Origin: Eublepharis macularius
Lineage: Eukaryota > Chordata > Lepidosauria > Squamata > Eublepharidae
Assembly: GCF_028583425.1 (NCBI RefSeq)
Contig: NC_072801.1
Span: 65,115,766-65,179,765, forward strand
Reading direction: 5' to 3'
Length of the DNA: 64,000 bases
Positions 15,831 to 29,100 of the stretch are shown here, one piece after another. Every line of letters begins with the position of its first letter. The stretch's first letter is position 1. The notes beneath the pieces were generated by a model, which worked only from the letters and a program-made list of their open reading frames with translations, searched no databases and was not told the origin of the DNA. The position numbers and the translations under genes are program-made.

Positions 15831-16261
15831 GGCCACCGCTAGCTGAAGGCCTCCTGACAACAACGCAGACTCTGCTCCAAGATGGGATTGTTTTAAAAAC
15901 AGTCGCTCTGTGTTTTAGGTCATGCACCAGCAATAGGAATTAATTCGCATGCTCAAAGCTGCGAGAATCTCACAGTAAGAATCCCGCGAAAAGCACAGAG
16001 GGCATGTCATCTGCACAAGTGCTGGAAATCCTGCCCTGGGGTGACAGAAAGGAAAATTGGGAAATATAAGTAAAATGGCTAAGATTCAGAACGGGGAGGG
16101 GACACGGGGGAACTACGTGACATTTGTCCCCCCCCCCACCAACTTATAAAAAAATGGAGCTGCAGAGGCTGATATTTGCAATGAGAATTTGACACCCCTC
16201 TGATAGGGTTTGTGCATGTGTAACCCTTGGTCCACCAGAGGGAGATATAAGGAAAAAAAGG

Positions 16262-16577
16262 CGCAATTTTCCCTGAGAGACTGGAGAGCCTGAAGCTGCA
16301 GGGAGAAGCGCTCTCACCTCAGAAGCACTCCTTTCTATGAACATTCTGTATTAGTATTTTAGATATGAGAATTTCTTATACTAATTACTGGGAGGGAAGA
16401 TTGTGTTTATATTAATTAGCTGTTAGTTTGTATTTTGATTGTTGTTGGAACTATTTGAAATGGATGAAAATGTTTCTTTTCCCTGAGGGATTGGAGGGCC
16501 TGAAACTGCAAGGAGAAGCACTCTTACCTCAGAAGCAGTCCTTTTTATGAAAATTCTATATTAATGTTTTAAAAATG
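16262..16577. repeat. Direct repeat pair, about 104 bp each
   Basis: 16262-16365 and 16474-16577 are similar direct copies about 212 bp apart (shared ttttccctgag, ggagaagc and acctcagaagca blocks). They look like a local duplication. No terminal features of a mobile element are visible. Confidence 0.6.
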
Positions 16578-18150
16578 CCAGAAACTCCTGCAAAGAACAG
16601 AAGACATTCCAATGCATAGCTCAGTTGTGGAAAAAACTACTGGAAAGGAAATGGTTAAGAAGCTCCTCTGATCCTTTCATTTCTGTCAGAGATTGCAACC
16701 CCATAACAGCATGTCGGTTAAAAAAAAAGTCAAGGAAAAATTACACAGGACCTAATATCACCCCGAGGACTAGAAGCTTGCAGTTCTTTCCCCCTTAAAT
16801 GCAATCATACTTTTTTAGAACCCCACATTCTGCAACACATCTCGTGCATATGTGAAAAGCTCACAGATGCTTCAGGAGCTCACAGAATCAAAATCACCGT
16901 GCGTGGGCTGTTTTTAGCTCACACATGGTGATTATGATTGCGTTTATTCCTTACACGCTGTGGTCCCTTCTCGTGTTTCAGGAGCTCACAGGGCTGATTA
17001 TGTGTTTGGTGAAACAGCCAAGTTCACAGACCGAGGGCCCAGATTCTCTTTGGTGTGCGGCTTCTGGCATCCTCCACTTGAGGGTCCTCAGATGGACCAT
17101 TCTGAAATCAAGGAAAGAGGTGAACCTCAAAGAGTGCTAAGCAGAGAGGCTCTATTTCTTAGTTTGGAAGTCCCCAATAAGGTGCCCGTGGGTGCCACGC
17201 TGCCCACCAACATCTTTCCTGGGGCTTGCCAAGTGTGTTTAGAAAGTGGATGGTGCCTCGTGGGGCAGTTGCCCAGATTGGCCACTGGAGATCTGACTGG
17301 CTGTGCAAGTTTTAAAAGATGCTTCAGCAGCAGCTGCCACCACAGTGCAAGGATCTTCACTCTGTTGCTCTGTGTATGCAAGAAATTATTTTTTAAAAAG
17401 TTCATTTTAGAAGGCACTCTGTTAACCAAAGCTTCTGCCTGAAATGCTGAAGAGTTAGTTATGCATGTTGCTGACGTTTTGTTGTTGGTTCCACCTCCTG
17501 CAGCAGCCATTTTGCGGTTTTACCATCACCCTGTGTCAAAATTCCAAAGGAGCTGGGAGCCTGAAGCACTCCGTTTTCTTGTTGGATGCATTTCAAGCGT
17601 CATATATTCTTCAGCAAAGGTCCCATCTCTGAACTACTTCATTCATTTTTAGATTATAGAACTATTAGACTACACCTCAAATGCACAAAATCTTAGGGAG
17701 TCCAGGCTGATGGCTACTGCTGGGGCAAGAATAAACAATGTCTTTTAGCTGTGCTGGGAGGCTGGATTCTGTACCTCTCTGTCTCTGTCAAGAACTATAC
17801 AAGAACACAACAAAGCTTTAACTTGTGAAAAAAAACCTAATTCTTTTTAAAGAGGCATTCCCAGGAGAATATCCTTGAGGTTTATGCCCCTTAATGGGAT
17901 ACAAAAAGCTGCCTCGGTTTATGTCACAGTAGAGCAGCTTCTATGTGCGTATCTCTGCTACTCACCTGACATCTGTTACTCTGTTGTGTCCCAGAATTCA
18001 GCAACAAACTCTCCTTTACCATTCCTCTCCCCTCACCCTGATTTCATGCTTTGTGCGCGGTTCGGTTTCTGGCACCATTCTAACACTCTGAGATAAAACT
18101 GCCAGATTACCAGTGAACATAAAAGGAGTGTGTGGAAAAGACTTAAATGC
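16578..18150. other. Intergenic DNA, no gene supported
   Basis: Open frames of 127 and 160 codons on opposite strands at 17.0-17.5 kb overlap each other and resemble no family. No repeat was named. Confidence 0.4.
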
Positions 18151-18160
18151 AACTACTTAC

Positions 18161-18254
18161 GTGGACTCCCCCAATAGTTGAGGTCTCTGGGATCTGTGGA
18201 AGTGGCAAACCGTTTGGGTGTGGCCTCAACATCTACTCTTTCATATCCAAACAT
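18161..18254 (-). CDS. Orphan exon-like segment with strong donor
   Basis: On the minus strand an ATG at 18254 opens a 31-codon frame (begins MFGYERVDVEATPKRF, ends NYWGSP) that runs straight into C/GTAAGT, an optimal splice donor, at 18161. An in-frame TGA lies 16 codons upstream of the ATG. I do not recognise the peptide and cannot find the next exon. Joining it to the sulfotransferase acceptor at 13308 gives the wrong frame, so it is not an extended SULT N-terminus. It could be a 5' exon of an unlocated gene, an untranslated first exon, or chance. Confidence 0.2.
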
Positions 18255-18899
18255 CCTGGAGGGAACTTGATTGACAGTTCCATAACCCACTCAGTGTGGT
18301 CAGCACACAGGAGATTCCCACATCACCGCCCCTATGAACTTATTTCCGGTGCCAAAGTCCACTCGTTTTCAATTGTTTGACTGATGATATGGAAATGAAT
18401 TCTATCAACACAGCCTATATATTTTCCAAGTAGAGTCTGAATCAGTGTTACACCCTTCTACGCCTGTTGCCTTCAATGGACTTAACTTTGCTTAGGATGA
18501 CATTAGAAAACTGCCAAGAAAAGTTATTTTAGATCAGGTGAAGCTTACTTGGATTTTAAAAGAACTTTAGGCCTTTGTGCCTTTATTCATTAAAGTTCTG
18601 TCTCTCTCGTCTATTGTGTGGGAGCTGTTCCATTTAAATATATACGGTCCATATCTCAGAGAAGAATCAAGATTTTTCCTCATGACAATTTAATGACTCG
18701 CCACGTCTAGGGGCAACTCTGCTACTGCTCATTTCGGTGCCTTGTGGCATATGTTAGTAGTAGAGTGGGGCCAGGCTGCCCAGATGGAGATATCCGCCCT
18801 GCAGCAGAACAACTTCTGGCTGGCTCAGAAGAACGTGAGCTCTCATGGCTCAGAGCACCCCACTGGAGTGGACAGTTGTAGAGGGTTTTCTTGGTTCTG

Positions 18900-20200
18900 C
18901 GGCTATTACTTACTTTATTTACAATATGTATAGTCCACCATTCTCAAAGCCCTCCTGTTGTGGTGGATGGCTGCCAATGTCTTAGCCAGTGGGTGTCTAG
19001 GCCTTGGTTCATCTCGGGTGTGGGTGGTCCTACCTTGGCATGTATTCACACCCATCTCTCTGTCCTGCAGATGAGTTGCTCAGGGGTGACACCATCAGGT
19101 GGCAGCTCCAGGGAGAGTGTTGTACTGGCTGACAACTTGGGGATCAGGCGCCCAGCACTGTATCCAGAGGAAGAGGGCATCAGTGCCATTCTGGACCCTC
19201 ATCCATTCCCAAAGGGGGCTTCACAGACAATCTGGTGACCAGAACCATCCCCCACCCATCCCACAGTGGAGGTCTAGATTATGGAAATTGACAGTGGAGT
19301 GGCTGCCTTGGGTGCAGCCACCAGAAACAGAGGTCAGAGGTGAGATGGCTGCGGGCACAGGGCACGGCCGTAGACCCATGTAGCATAGCTCCTCCCCATG
19401 AACTGAGGGGTTGCTTTCCATTTCTGTCCTCCCCCTGGAACTCCCTGTGCCCTGATGTTCTCTGTTGGTGTCATGGAGCATCTTTGCACCCTGAGCCCTT
19501 CCAGATGTGTATTGGTGGCTTGGAGAATAGAACATTGGGCTTCACAGAGTCCTCAGAGGTAGCATTTGTGGAGGAGCTGTCCCAGCAGGCAGACTTACTG
19601 TCTTTGGAAGGGAGTGGTGGAGCAGCCTGGTCCAGCCCTTGCAGTCACTGTGGTCCTCGAAGGTGTGGGGGATGCAGAGCCTTGATAGGCTCCTGGGCAT
19701 GGAGCCTGGAGCTGGTAGAGAACATCCCCTCCACTCTGCCTGCAATGTGTGTGGCAATCCAGCAAAGGTGGCTGCAGACCTGGCACAAGAGGTGAGATGC
19801 TGTGTCCCAGGGTCACCAGAGCACAAAGGGGTTGGCAGTGCCTCTGAGGACAGCAACTTGGCAGGCCGGTGCACATGGACGGGCTTGCTCGGGGATGTTT
19901 TGGCAGGGGTCTGCACCCTCATGCCCTGAGTCCTCCCCCTCCTCCGGCAGCAGGGGGTTGCCTGGGGTGAGCCCCAGGGCTGGCCTCAGCAGTGTGGCCA
20001 GGCATCCAGGGCTGGTCCCGCTCTCTTGCCCTCCCTGTGCAACTTTCCCAGGGGTTTTCCTTTTAGAGCCATCAGGGGTATACTCATGAATGGATTTGCT
20101 AGGGATCACTCCCAGTGCATCCAATCAAGCTGCATTGTACCTTTGCATCCTGATGCCATTCAGCATAACATCTCTCCCACCTTCTGGCTGGGATATAAAC
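18900..20200. other. GC-rich stretch of unknown origin
   Basis: Locally GC-rich with overlapping open frames on both strands (the largest is 151 codons at 19340-19795, plus strand). None has a recognisable domain. It may be an old mobile element or gene relic. I see no supported gene. Confidence 0.3.
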
Positions 20201-20204
20201 ACTC

Positions 20205-20345
20205 AGGGATCTCCATTCCTACTTGCATCTGAAGAAGGGATCTCTGACTCTTGAAATCTTACACCCTGAAAACTTGTTAGTCCCTAAAGTGCCCCTGGAC
20301 TCAACTTTGGCTATTCTACTACAGACCAACATGGCTACCCGGCTA
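20205..20345. repeat. Dispersed repeat with inverted arms, copy 1 (partial)
   Basis: Contains gaagaagggatctctgactc and cttgttagtccctaaagtgc. Fuller copies at 33995-34160, 37170-37375 and 52640-52862 have both inverted arms around a gagtcagagctccc core. The family is not named. Confidence 0.55.
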
Positions 20346-20442
20346 ATATTCCATTCATTAACTTTCTTCATTGTAAACCATTGAATCACATAGATAAACA
20401 ATACAATGCAACTGGAAGCTGGTGCCTCTTCCAATAATTATT

Positions 20443-20448
20443 TTTATT
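20443..20448 (-). terminator. Candidate poly(A) signal, gene B
   Basis: AATAAA on the minus strand, about 980 nt past the stop codon of gene B. The same hexamer lies at the matching place in copy A (46390-46395), which supports a 3' UTR of about 1 kb in both genes. Confidence 0.45.
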
Positions 20449-21430
20449 TCCATTTTTAGACAAAAATGCTACGATATATGAAAAGACTTCTACAATATAT
20501 GAAAAGAATTCTACATATAAAAATCAATACATGCAGCCATTGCTTAAGTATGATATTTATAAAGGGTTTTCCCCTGCATGGTTTTCATGTATATGCACCA
20601 GTAATAAGAAAGTAATTGTTATGAGTCACTCACAACAAGTATAAGAAAGGTTACTGTCCAACTAACTCTACTACGAATATGCATGAACTTGCACAAGTGT
20701 GAATTGTGGCTGTCACAAGCTTCTTTTTCAAACTTGGAGCAGTTTGTTAACAGAGTGCAGTTGCTGTTCAGGAAAACAAACTCAACTTTGCACAGATTGG
20801 AGAAGGAAAGAGAAAATGGGAAAAAAGAGGAAAGCAACAGGAGACAGAGAAACTTTTACATGAAGAGGAGGGGGCAGGCAAAGGTCAGCTCAGCCGTTCT
20901 GCTGAAAACATTCTCCAGGTGGTGGCTCAAAACTTGGTTTCTTGACTGAGATTGGCCAAAGCTTTGTACGTACATCAACGTTATCTTAAGACTAGGTAGC
21001 CTTCCAGGGGGTCCATCTAGGAAGTGTCTTCTGTGTTGTCCCAGAAAAGGTTGCAGGATTTTGTGAGATCCTTCATCTTTTCCAAGTGTTCTCAACTAGA
21101 TCTCAGGAGCAACAAAATCAGCAGTCAGTGGGGAGGAGCTTTGATTCCCTTATCCAGCCTTCATTGGAGAACACAGATCTTGCCAGAGAACACAAAACAG
21201 GCATTTGTGCTGCTGAGTTACCACTGATTTGCTCGAGGAGATATCATGTGACGATGACTAAAAATGGTTTGTTTTGCCAAGCTAGATGTGTAACCTTGGG
21301 TATAATTTGTGGAATCATCTGACATTAGCAAAAAAATAATTGCAGAAATTTTAAACTGTTTCATTAATGCCAAATTTTGGTGAAACTCACAGTATTTACT
21401 ATTAGCCAAACGCTTTCACGATAGTAGTGC

Positions 21431-24400
21431 TTACTGCATATTGTAGGTTTCCATTAAAGCCTCCAGTGCCTGTTCCTCAGTAATACTTTTCCAGTCCTCT
21501 GGCAGATCTGCTGGCTTAGCCTTATAGTAATATGCAAAATCATGATTGAACTCTTTAAAAACAAACTTCCAGTAGTCAGAAGCATTGATGCTGGGATCCG
21601 GTTGGATGCACCAGTCTGGATAATAGACTCGGTAATCTTTGTACGGATGCCATTCCCAGCCTGTTTCTAGATTTTTGAATCGGCACTGGGAAGCCACATC
21701 AGTGGAGCACAGGCTATACACTAGCTTTTGTGAATCTTTTTCTCTGCATCTTCCCAGTCCTTGAGGCCGGTGGACAGATGCAAAATGTGCCTTATGAGCA
21801 CTTCCTCCAGCCTCACAGGGCACTTTGCAGAAGGGACACTGCTTCCTGCAGCCAAACACCCGCTTGAAGAACTCATCCTGGGGCTTCACTGGCAGTTTGG
21901 AAAGTTTCAATTCAATATCCAAGTCATCAAACTCAGATAGTATTTGTTTCTCCAAATCAGGAAGAAAACTTGCAACACAGACAGAAAACTGCCCAGGATC
22001 AGTAATGTTCTTAAACTGTATTCCCACCAGGCTGTCCTTAGAAATAACCAAATCCTTCTGCATTGCTTTGCAAAAAATTGCCAAGAATTCTGAGATCGTG
22101 TTACAACCTTCATGTTGCGGGTACTTCAGCATTTCTACAGTTTTCTTTATTATTGCAGAGAGAATATCCTTCTCCAGGTTGAGCAGATGCTGTTTGTCTG
22201 CATAGTGCCCCAGTATTTCTCTCATGATCCAGCTCTTCACAAACTCTTCATAGGATCCGATATATTTCACATAATTGTTGACATTTCTCTCTTCCAACAG
22301 CTCCTTCAGGACCGTAAACTGGAAGAAGCTCCGACTGGTGTACCCAATGGACTGTGTACCACTGAGGATGTCATCCACTATTTCTATGCCAAGTTTTTTG
22401 TTGACATAATCCACTAGGGCAGGATGGAGGCACTGGTCACAAAAATCCTTAGCCCGATTTTGTTGGGCATCTCTTTCCAGATAATGATTTCTGAAAATGG
22501 AGAAATACTGAGGTTTTAATTTCTCCAGGCGTATCTGGGGATCGTTTTCCTTAATGAAATCTTCATGTTTGTTCTGGAATACATGAGCTGCCTCTCCTAA
22601 AATGTGAAGTTTTAGGTCCACTTCGAAGCAGGATGTGGTATGAAGCTTTTGCACCTCGTCCTGCTGAAGCTTCTGATTGATCATATGCAGAAGTTCCCCA
22701 CAATAGGTTTCATCATAATCTCCTCTGCAGCTGGCCTTTTCATCAATGTACACCATGCATTTGGACATCAATGAGTTGGCAACTTCCTCAGCTTTGTTTG
22801 AATGCTCCTTTTTAGAAAACATGCACTTCATTTTGTTCCATAAGGATGACTTTATATATTCTGGTTTCATTTGAAAAGTAATCATCCTGTAGTTTAACAA
22901 ACTTTTTGCTCCTTGTACTTTTAGGTTGACCGAACTTCCACGATGAGACAAGTCTTTCCTCAAACACCGTTCAACATCTACACATATCTGCCTCTTCTCT
23001 AAACGAATGGGTGATATTTCTGACAACGTTTCTGTCCACATTCTTTCAAACTCCCTTCTCAGCTCTTCATTATCCAGTCTGCGCTCCTCTTTCCTGCATT
23101 CTTCAAGGAGCCTGTCAACTTTTCCTTCAATTACTTTCAAGTATTCAGTTTGAAGGGTGTCAATCCTTTGACAACCCTTTTTAATGTGAATGCTATCTTT
23201 ACATTTGTTGTAAGAATAACTTTCAAGCTCACTTTTCAGGCTTTTGGTGCTCCTGACAAAGTCTTCTCTGTACCTTTCCACCAAATGCAGATTTGATGCT
23301 CCATTTTCAAAATATTTGTTCAAATTCTCCAAAATCTGTTGCTCTCCAGGCAAAAGTTTCTCTTGAAGCTCAAGCTGCCAGTTCCAGCAGTCAAGTTCAT
23401 CAGGTGAGGCATTCTGTATGAAAGTTTCCTGCTCGGATACCCAGAGGTGCATCTCTCTGCGGAAGCCCCAGTCCCATTCAGAGTATTTGGCAGATAGCTG
23501 GTTGTAAGCTTCTGCTATGAGGCTGTTTCGGAAGCTGAAGATGAAGTTCTCGTGTTTCACGGCATTCCACAGGCTCTTGATCCACTCAATAAACTGAGGG
23601 ATGTCTTTGGGACTCCTTTTCTCTGAACGTTCCCTTAAGAATTCAAATAGATACTTCTTTAACTCAAAGACCTTTTCACTGTAGCCCCTGTTGACTGAGG
23701 CCATAGGTGGGACTCCATGCCACAGGCCTGGGATGTACCAGTTGTGTATTTCTGGGTCATAATCCATGATGTCTGAAAACTTGATGTCCTTGTCAAGTTT
23801 TTCCATTTTGGCTGCAGCCTGGGTCATGTTGTTGAGTTGTTCCAAGAGATGTTTCCTGTCCCTCATATTTTGGTCATGTGCAGAAACGTCACTGATGTTC
23901 TGATGAACAAACTGGCAGTTGGGTTTTTGCCCAATTCTCTCCATCCTGAGGAAGGCATGGGTCACAATTTGCAGGATATCCTTCATTTCAGTGGCATTCT
24001 CCATGGCCATGTTCACTATTGTTATATCGCTCAGCCCAATCACCAGAGTGGCTAATTCGTTGTCGTGTTGATAGCTGTCTTCCAGCTTGGCCAGTTCAGG
24101 AGCTTTCAAGCCTTCTGTGTCTATCACCAGAATGAAATCACAACCCAGCTCATGAATCAAGTTCTCCCTGACCTTAAGAAGGGTCATGAAGGCACCGCGT
24201 GTACATCGGCCGCTGCTCACAGCAAACTGCAATCCGAACATGGTGTTGAGAAGGGTGGACTTGCCAGTGCTCTGTACCCCCAGTACAGTTATCACAAACA
24301 TTCTGGATCGACTTCTCAGCTTGCTATTCAATACAGTCAGAACATCAGTTATCCACTGCAGAGGAATGTTGGAGGCATCTCCATCGATCAGCTCTAGAGG

Positions 24401-26148
24401 AAATCCTTCCAGCAAAAGGTCAGCAGCAATGCTGGGGAAATGGGCAAACTGCCTTTTGTTTTTATTTAATTTTCCTTCTTTAACCATCAAATATTCTGCC
24501 TCATAAAACTGACCCAGCTCTCTCATGAAGTGCTCAACACCCAGGGAGGAAGAAGAAATCAGCTGGTCTACCTCTGCTATCTTCCGGACCTCGCCTCCTA
24601 AATGCTTACATTTCTCTTTATACTCAGCTCGTAACTTGGAGAGATTCGCCCTAGCAATGCAATCCAGGTTGAACTTCATCCATTTTAAGAAGTAATGCTT
24701 TTTTGCTGACTGTGAATCCTTAATGCCATGGATGAAATTGATCAAACCAATAGTGAGGTCGCACTCATTTTGCTGTTGACGCAGAACCATCAATTTGCCT
24801 GTCAGTTCAGATCTATACTTTTCGGAAGGCATGTCCCCTTGCCTATCCATCCTGCACAATTCTTTCTCCACTTTTGCCAAGTTTTTCCAGAGATCACCTT
24901 GGAGTTTCAGCATGTCTTTTTTGTAATCTGCTACATCTCTTACATCTCTCGTGATTTCTAAAGCACAATTACGAGCATCTTGACATTCTTTGAAGTCCTC
25001 ATCCACCTGTATCGTAAGCTCATGGGCCACAGTAGCCATCTCTTGTATACTCACACATTTCAGAGGACAGTTGATTATTCTTCCAATGGTGGATCTTAGC
25101 TGTTCGACAAATTCTGCTGTATTAGTCATGCTATTTTTTACTAGGATATGTGATTTACTGAGGTGAAGCACTGGAACCAATTTCTTTAAGAAATTCAAAG
25201 TTTCATTAACTTTTCCACCACGATTCTCCAAGATAAAGTAGTACTTAGTTGATGATTCCTTCAGCGATGACAAAAGGGCATATTCTCTTATACCAATGTG
25301 TTCAGCAAATATGAATATTGCTGAGGATATCTCAGATAAAAAGCTAAACTGTACCCAATGTGCCTCAGCATCTCCGTGGAGATTAGCAACGGCAAGTGGC
25401 TCTGGGAAAAGATCCAAGCTCTTTTGCCCTCCCGGGAAATACCAGGTAATCTCTACAAATCCATCAGCGATTCTTCGAGGGATGTTCCCACCCTCTATGT
25501 CTCGGTGTACGAAGAAATCGTGGTGCTGTTGGGAGGGGCTCAGAAACTCGTTGAGAAATTTGGACTTGGAGAAACTCAGACTCCCCATCCGCACAAAGGA
25601 GATGGTCGGCATGGACGTGAGCACCAGGCTCTCCTCTCTAAAGCCCCTGCTGTCAGCCAGGGAATGGGGCCGCCATTTTTTCACAACGTCTCTCATGGCC
25701 CAGAGCATTAGGGTGCACTGAGAAGTCTCTAAAGGAGGCAGAAGTAAAGGCAAGGCAAACTGGCACATGGACATTTTGAAAAGGATCTCCCGCTGGAGGA
25801 AACTCTCTGAATAAAGCAGAACAGCACAAAGCACATCAAGGGGATTCACAGAAATGCTCTCGTCAGTCCTGACAGTACAGAAAATACTGTCATCAATCAT
25901 ATTTTCCTCCTCTTCTTCTCTTGTTTTCTGATCATCAGAGGCCTCCTTCTCAAGGCTGGTGCTCCTGGCTGTCACATTCAGAGCCAAGACCTTCCTCAGA
26001 AAATGCCATGGCAGGTCCCCCACGGCACAAGGGATGCTCTCCTTTAGACTCCCTGAACTGATTTCCAGGACTTCTTGTAGGGAGAACTTGCTTTTTTTCT
26101 TCTGCAATTTTAGTTTTCTGAAAACGTCCTTAATTGCTTTTTCTCTCT
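21431..26148 (-). CDS. GVIN1-like: Gene B terminal giant exon: VLIG-type GTPase domain
   Basis: 4718-bp exon, 1571 complete codons, no internal stop, stop TAA at 21433-21431. It follows acceptor CTCCTCCTACAG and starts in phase 1 (reads ...REKAIKDVFRKLKLQKKK). An N-terminal URGCP-like region (contains DVLCAVLLYSE and MRDVVKKWRPHSLADSRGF) precedes the G domain (P-loop at 24282-24259; RCTRGAFM; VIDTEGLKAPE; HQNISD). A long helical region follows, then the Cys/His-rich C-terminus near 21850-21760 and the family's ending SDYWKFVFKEFNHDFA. A single giant coding exon is typical of this family. Confidence 0.92.
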
Positions 26149-29100
26149 CTGTAGGAGGAGATTGTAGGGGAATTTATTATATTTTACAACCTAGTCCGCT
26201 GTGGATCACAAAAGACTGCTGTAGCCTCTCCTAACATTTTACTTAATATTTTTTTTACCCTATCTTTTCACAGCATACGGCCCTCAAAGCAACTTAAAAA
26301 ATCTATTAAAGTGAGGGCCAAGTAGCAAAACCTATACATAACTGATGGGCAGATGTTTTGGTGTGCTCTCCCCGGTCCTAAAAGTGTTCCTGCCACTGCT
26401 ATTCTATCTATCTGGCTGTCCACCACATGATTATTTGCCCCCATCTCCTTCCAGAAGCTCAGGACAGGTCTCCTCCATTTTATCCTTATGATGACCACCC
26501 TTAGAGGTTGGTTAGGCTAAAAGAACACAACTATATCCCTGAGATAACAGCTGTTGTTTCTTCTTCAGGGGAGACGGGTTTTTTTAAAAAAACCCTCCCC
26601 TGCCAGACATAGGTTGCTGTGACTACAATCAACAACCTCATTCTCTACGGAAAGAGTTTTTCTTCTTTCGCACAATCTGTTTCATGGACTCAGCAGTCGC
26701 AAGTGAATTCTGGAGGGACTGAGTCATCTATACAAAGGGGTCCAGGTGTGATGGAGCTTTAGCCCCTGCACTTCCCTACTGGTTTCCCAGGGCCAACTAG
26801 AAGGAGAGCCAGGGAGTCAAAATTCCAGGTTATCCCTGGTGGTCCACAGAACTAGACAAGTCGTGCGGTTTGTTTTCAGAAGCTGTTTGGGCTGAGATTG
26901 AGCAGTGAAATGCCTGGGAGCCAGAAGTGACTCTAGACAGCCCCGTCTCTCTCCTATGCACTTACACAGAATGGTTCTGTTTTTCACACTAGTGTCAAGG
27001 CAGGGGTAGATTGGTCATTATGGCCACCAGGGGCTGGCCTCACCACTTGCCAGGCCAATCCAGTAGCAGGAAGGGCAGCCCGATGGTCCTGAGTTAGCAG
27101 AAGTAAGCAAGGAAGGCTCATCAGATGATTTAACTGAGCTAACTCTAGTCAAAGACATCCATTCAATAAGAAACAACAGCAAGAGGCACACAGAGCTCAA
27201 GTCATCTACAACGTTGGCCAGAAATTCCAGATTCAGTATTCATAATATTTGACATACATTTAAGTGTATTTGCAAATATCAATGCTTGGTTCTGCATAAG
27301 GTATTATTTTGCAATTGAAACTTATTACCAGGAAAATTCAAGGAGGAAGGGAAGAGTCGAAATCACCAGGATTAAGAAGCTTTTAAAAAGAAAAAGGAAT
27401 GGGGGGTTGCCAGGTACCCCCAGCAACTGGTGTGGGGGGGGGGTGAAGGGGCCTTACAAGGTCACAAGGGGCTCGTGTCACTGATGTCAGTCCCCATGCA
27501 CCCAGAAGGACATTAGCACGTTGTTGGAGGGCATTGGGGACACTCTGGTATTTGGGCAAAACTCTGTGCTTTAATCATAGACTTTCCCCTAAATACCAGA
27601 ATATTCCCAGCACCCCCTGACAATGTGCTGATGTTATATTAAGGTGCATGGGAAGAGACTACAGCATGTTGGGAGGCTGCTGATGTCCCTCCATTTTCCT
27701 TCCACCCCCACTCCCCTGCTAGCTATATGGTGGGAAGCTCCTGACGGCACTGGGGGATTCTCTGCCAGCAGCAAGGAAATGGCAGTCCTAAGTGTGTGGG
27801 GGGGAATTGGGCTTTTGAAGGTGTAAGATTTAAACTCTAACATAACTACTGTGGATTTTATACTAAGCCACTTTATTCACTGCTTCTTTTTTATTGTATT
27901 CTCCTAGTTAGGGTAACTTTAACTAGTTATCAATCAAATGTAAAACAATTTGTTTTCCCAACCTAATTCAACTGACACGTCAAACCATAGAGGAAGAAAA
28001 CACCTTGTTTTGCTTCCATGCGTGCAGCAAAGCAGGTCTGATCCTGGTCAACTAAACCAATTCACCACACAAGTAACCCAAGGGATTGCTAGGGGTGGCA
28101 CAATTTGAGAAGGGCATGGACCCAGTGGCTAGTGTTCACTTGTGGCCACTGGTCATCTCACAGACCTGCCCTGCTGCTGGCCAGGTCCAAGGTATACTCC
28201 AGTGGCACTTTCTTCCCTTCTACCAAAGCTACAGGAGGCACTGATAGGCATGTGCTATGCTCCCCAATGTGTGGCACCTGGAACCTGCTTGGGATGCAAA
28301 CACCTTGTGGTGGCCCTGCCTGGATAAGGCCCTAAAAGGGACAGCAGACAATATGAGTGAAAGATTTACGTGGGCAACAGGTAAGATAATACCTTTGGCA
28401 GGGTGTTTCTCCTCTTGCTCCAGTTCTTGCTGAACTTCAGCTTTCTGCTCCAGGCTTTGCTCCAGACTGTAACCTAGAAATGTCAAGTCACAATTAACTG
28501 TCAACTCACAATTAACTACCAAGCTGGAAAAGCAAAATGGTAATGGTTTAGTTGCTTTTGGAAACACGCTCTTAAGTGGTTTCAAAAAACCTCAGATCTT
28601 GTTTTTTAAAAGCTTGACTATATCTATACTGAACCTGATTTCATAACTCAAACAAGTTCCTTTCTCAAGAAGTCCCCAATGGATATACCCCAGAGATCCC
28701 CTCAATAATAACTTGAACAGCTACAATGAACAGGACTTCTCAGTCGTGGCATTCTGACGGTGGCTCCCCTTCCCCACAGGCTCCTCGAGTGCTAAGTTTC
28801 TCCAGCTATTATTCTAGGCAAAGACATTTTTGCTCACCCAGGCCTTCAGATAGGTTCCCTGGACTGTTTGAGATACAACTAGCTCCTCAATATTGTATAT
28901 TGCATTTTATTCTCTGGTTTTATGTGGAATTCTATTGAGTGGCTCTAGTTTATCAAAACTATATTTTACAATGATGGTTTTATGGTGCCGTGTTTATTAC
29001 TATACATTGCCTCAGGATCAATTACTGAGTGATTGTTTAAAAGACTATATATAAACTAATAAAATAAAGCTCATAGCAGAATACATTTAAAATACAATTT

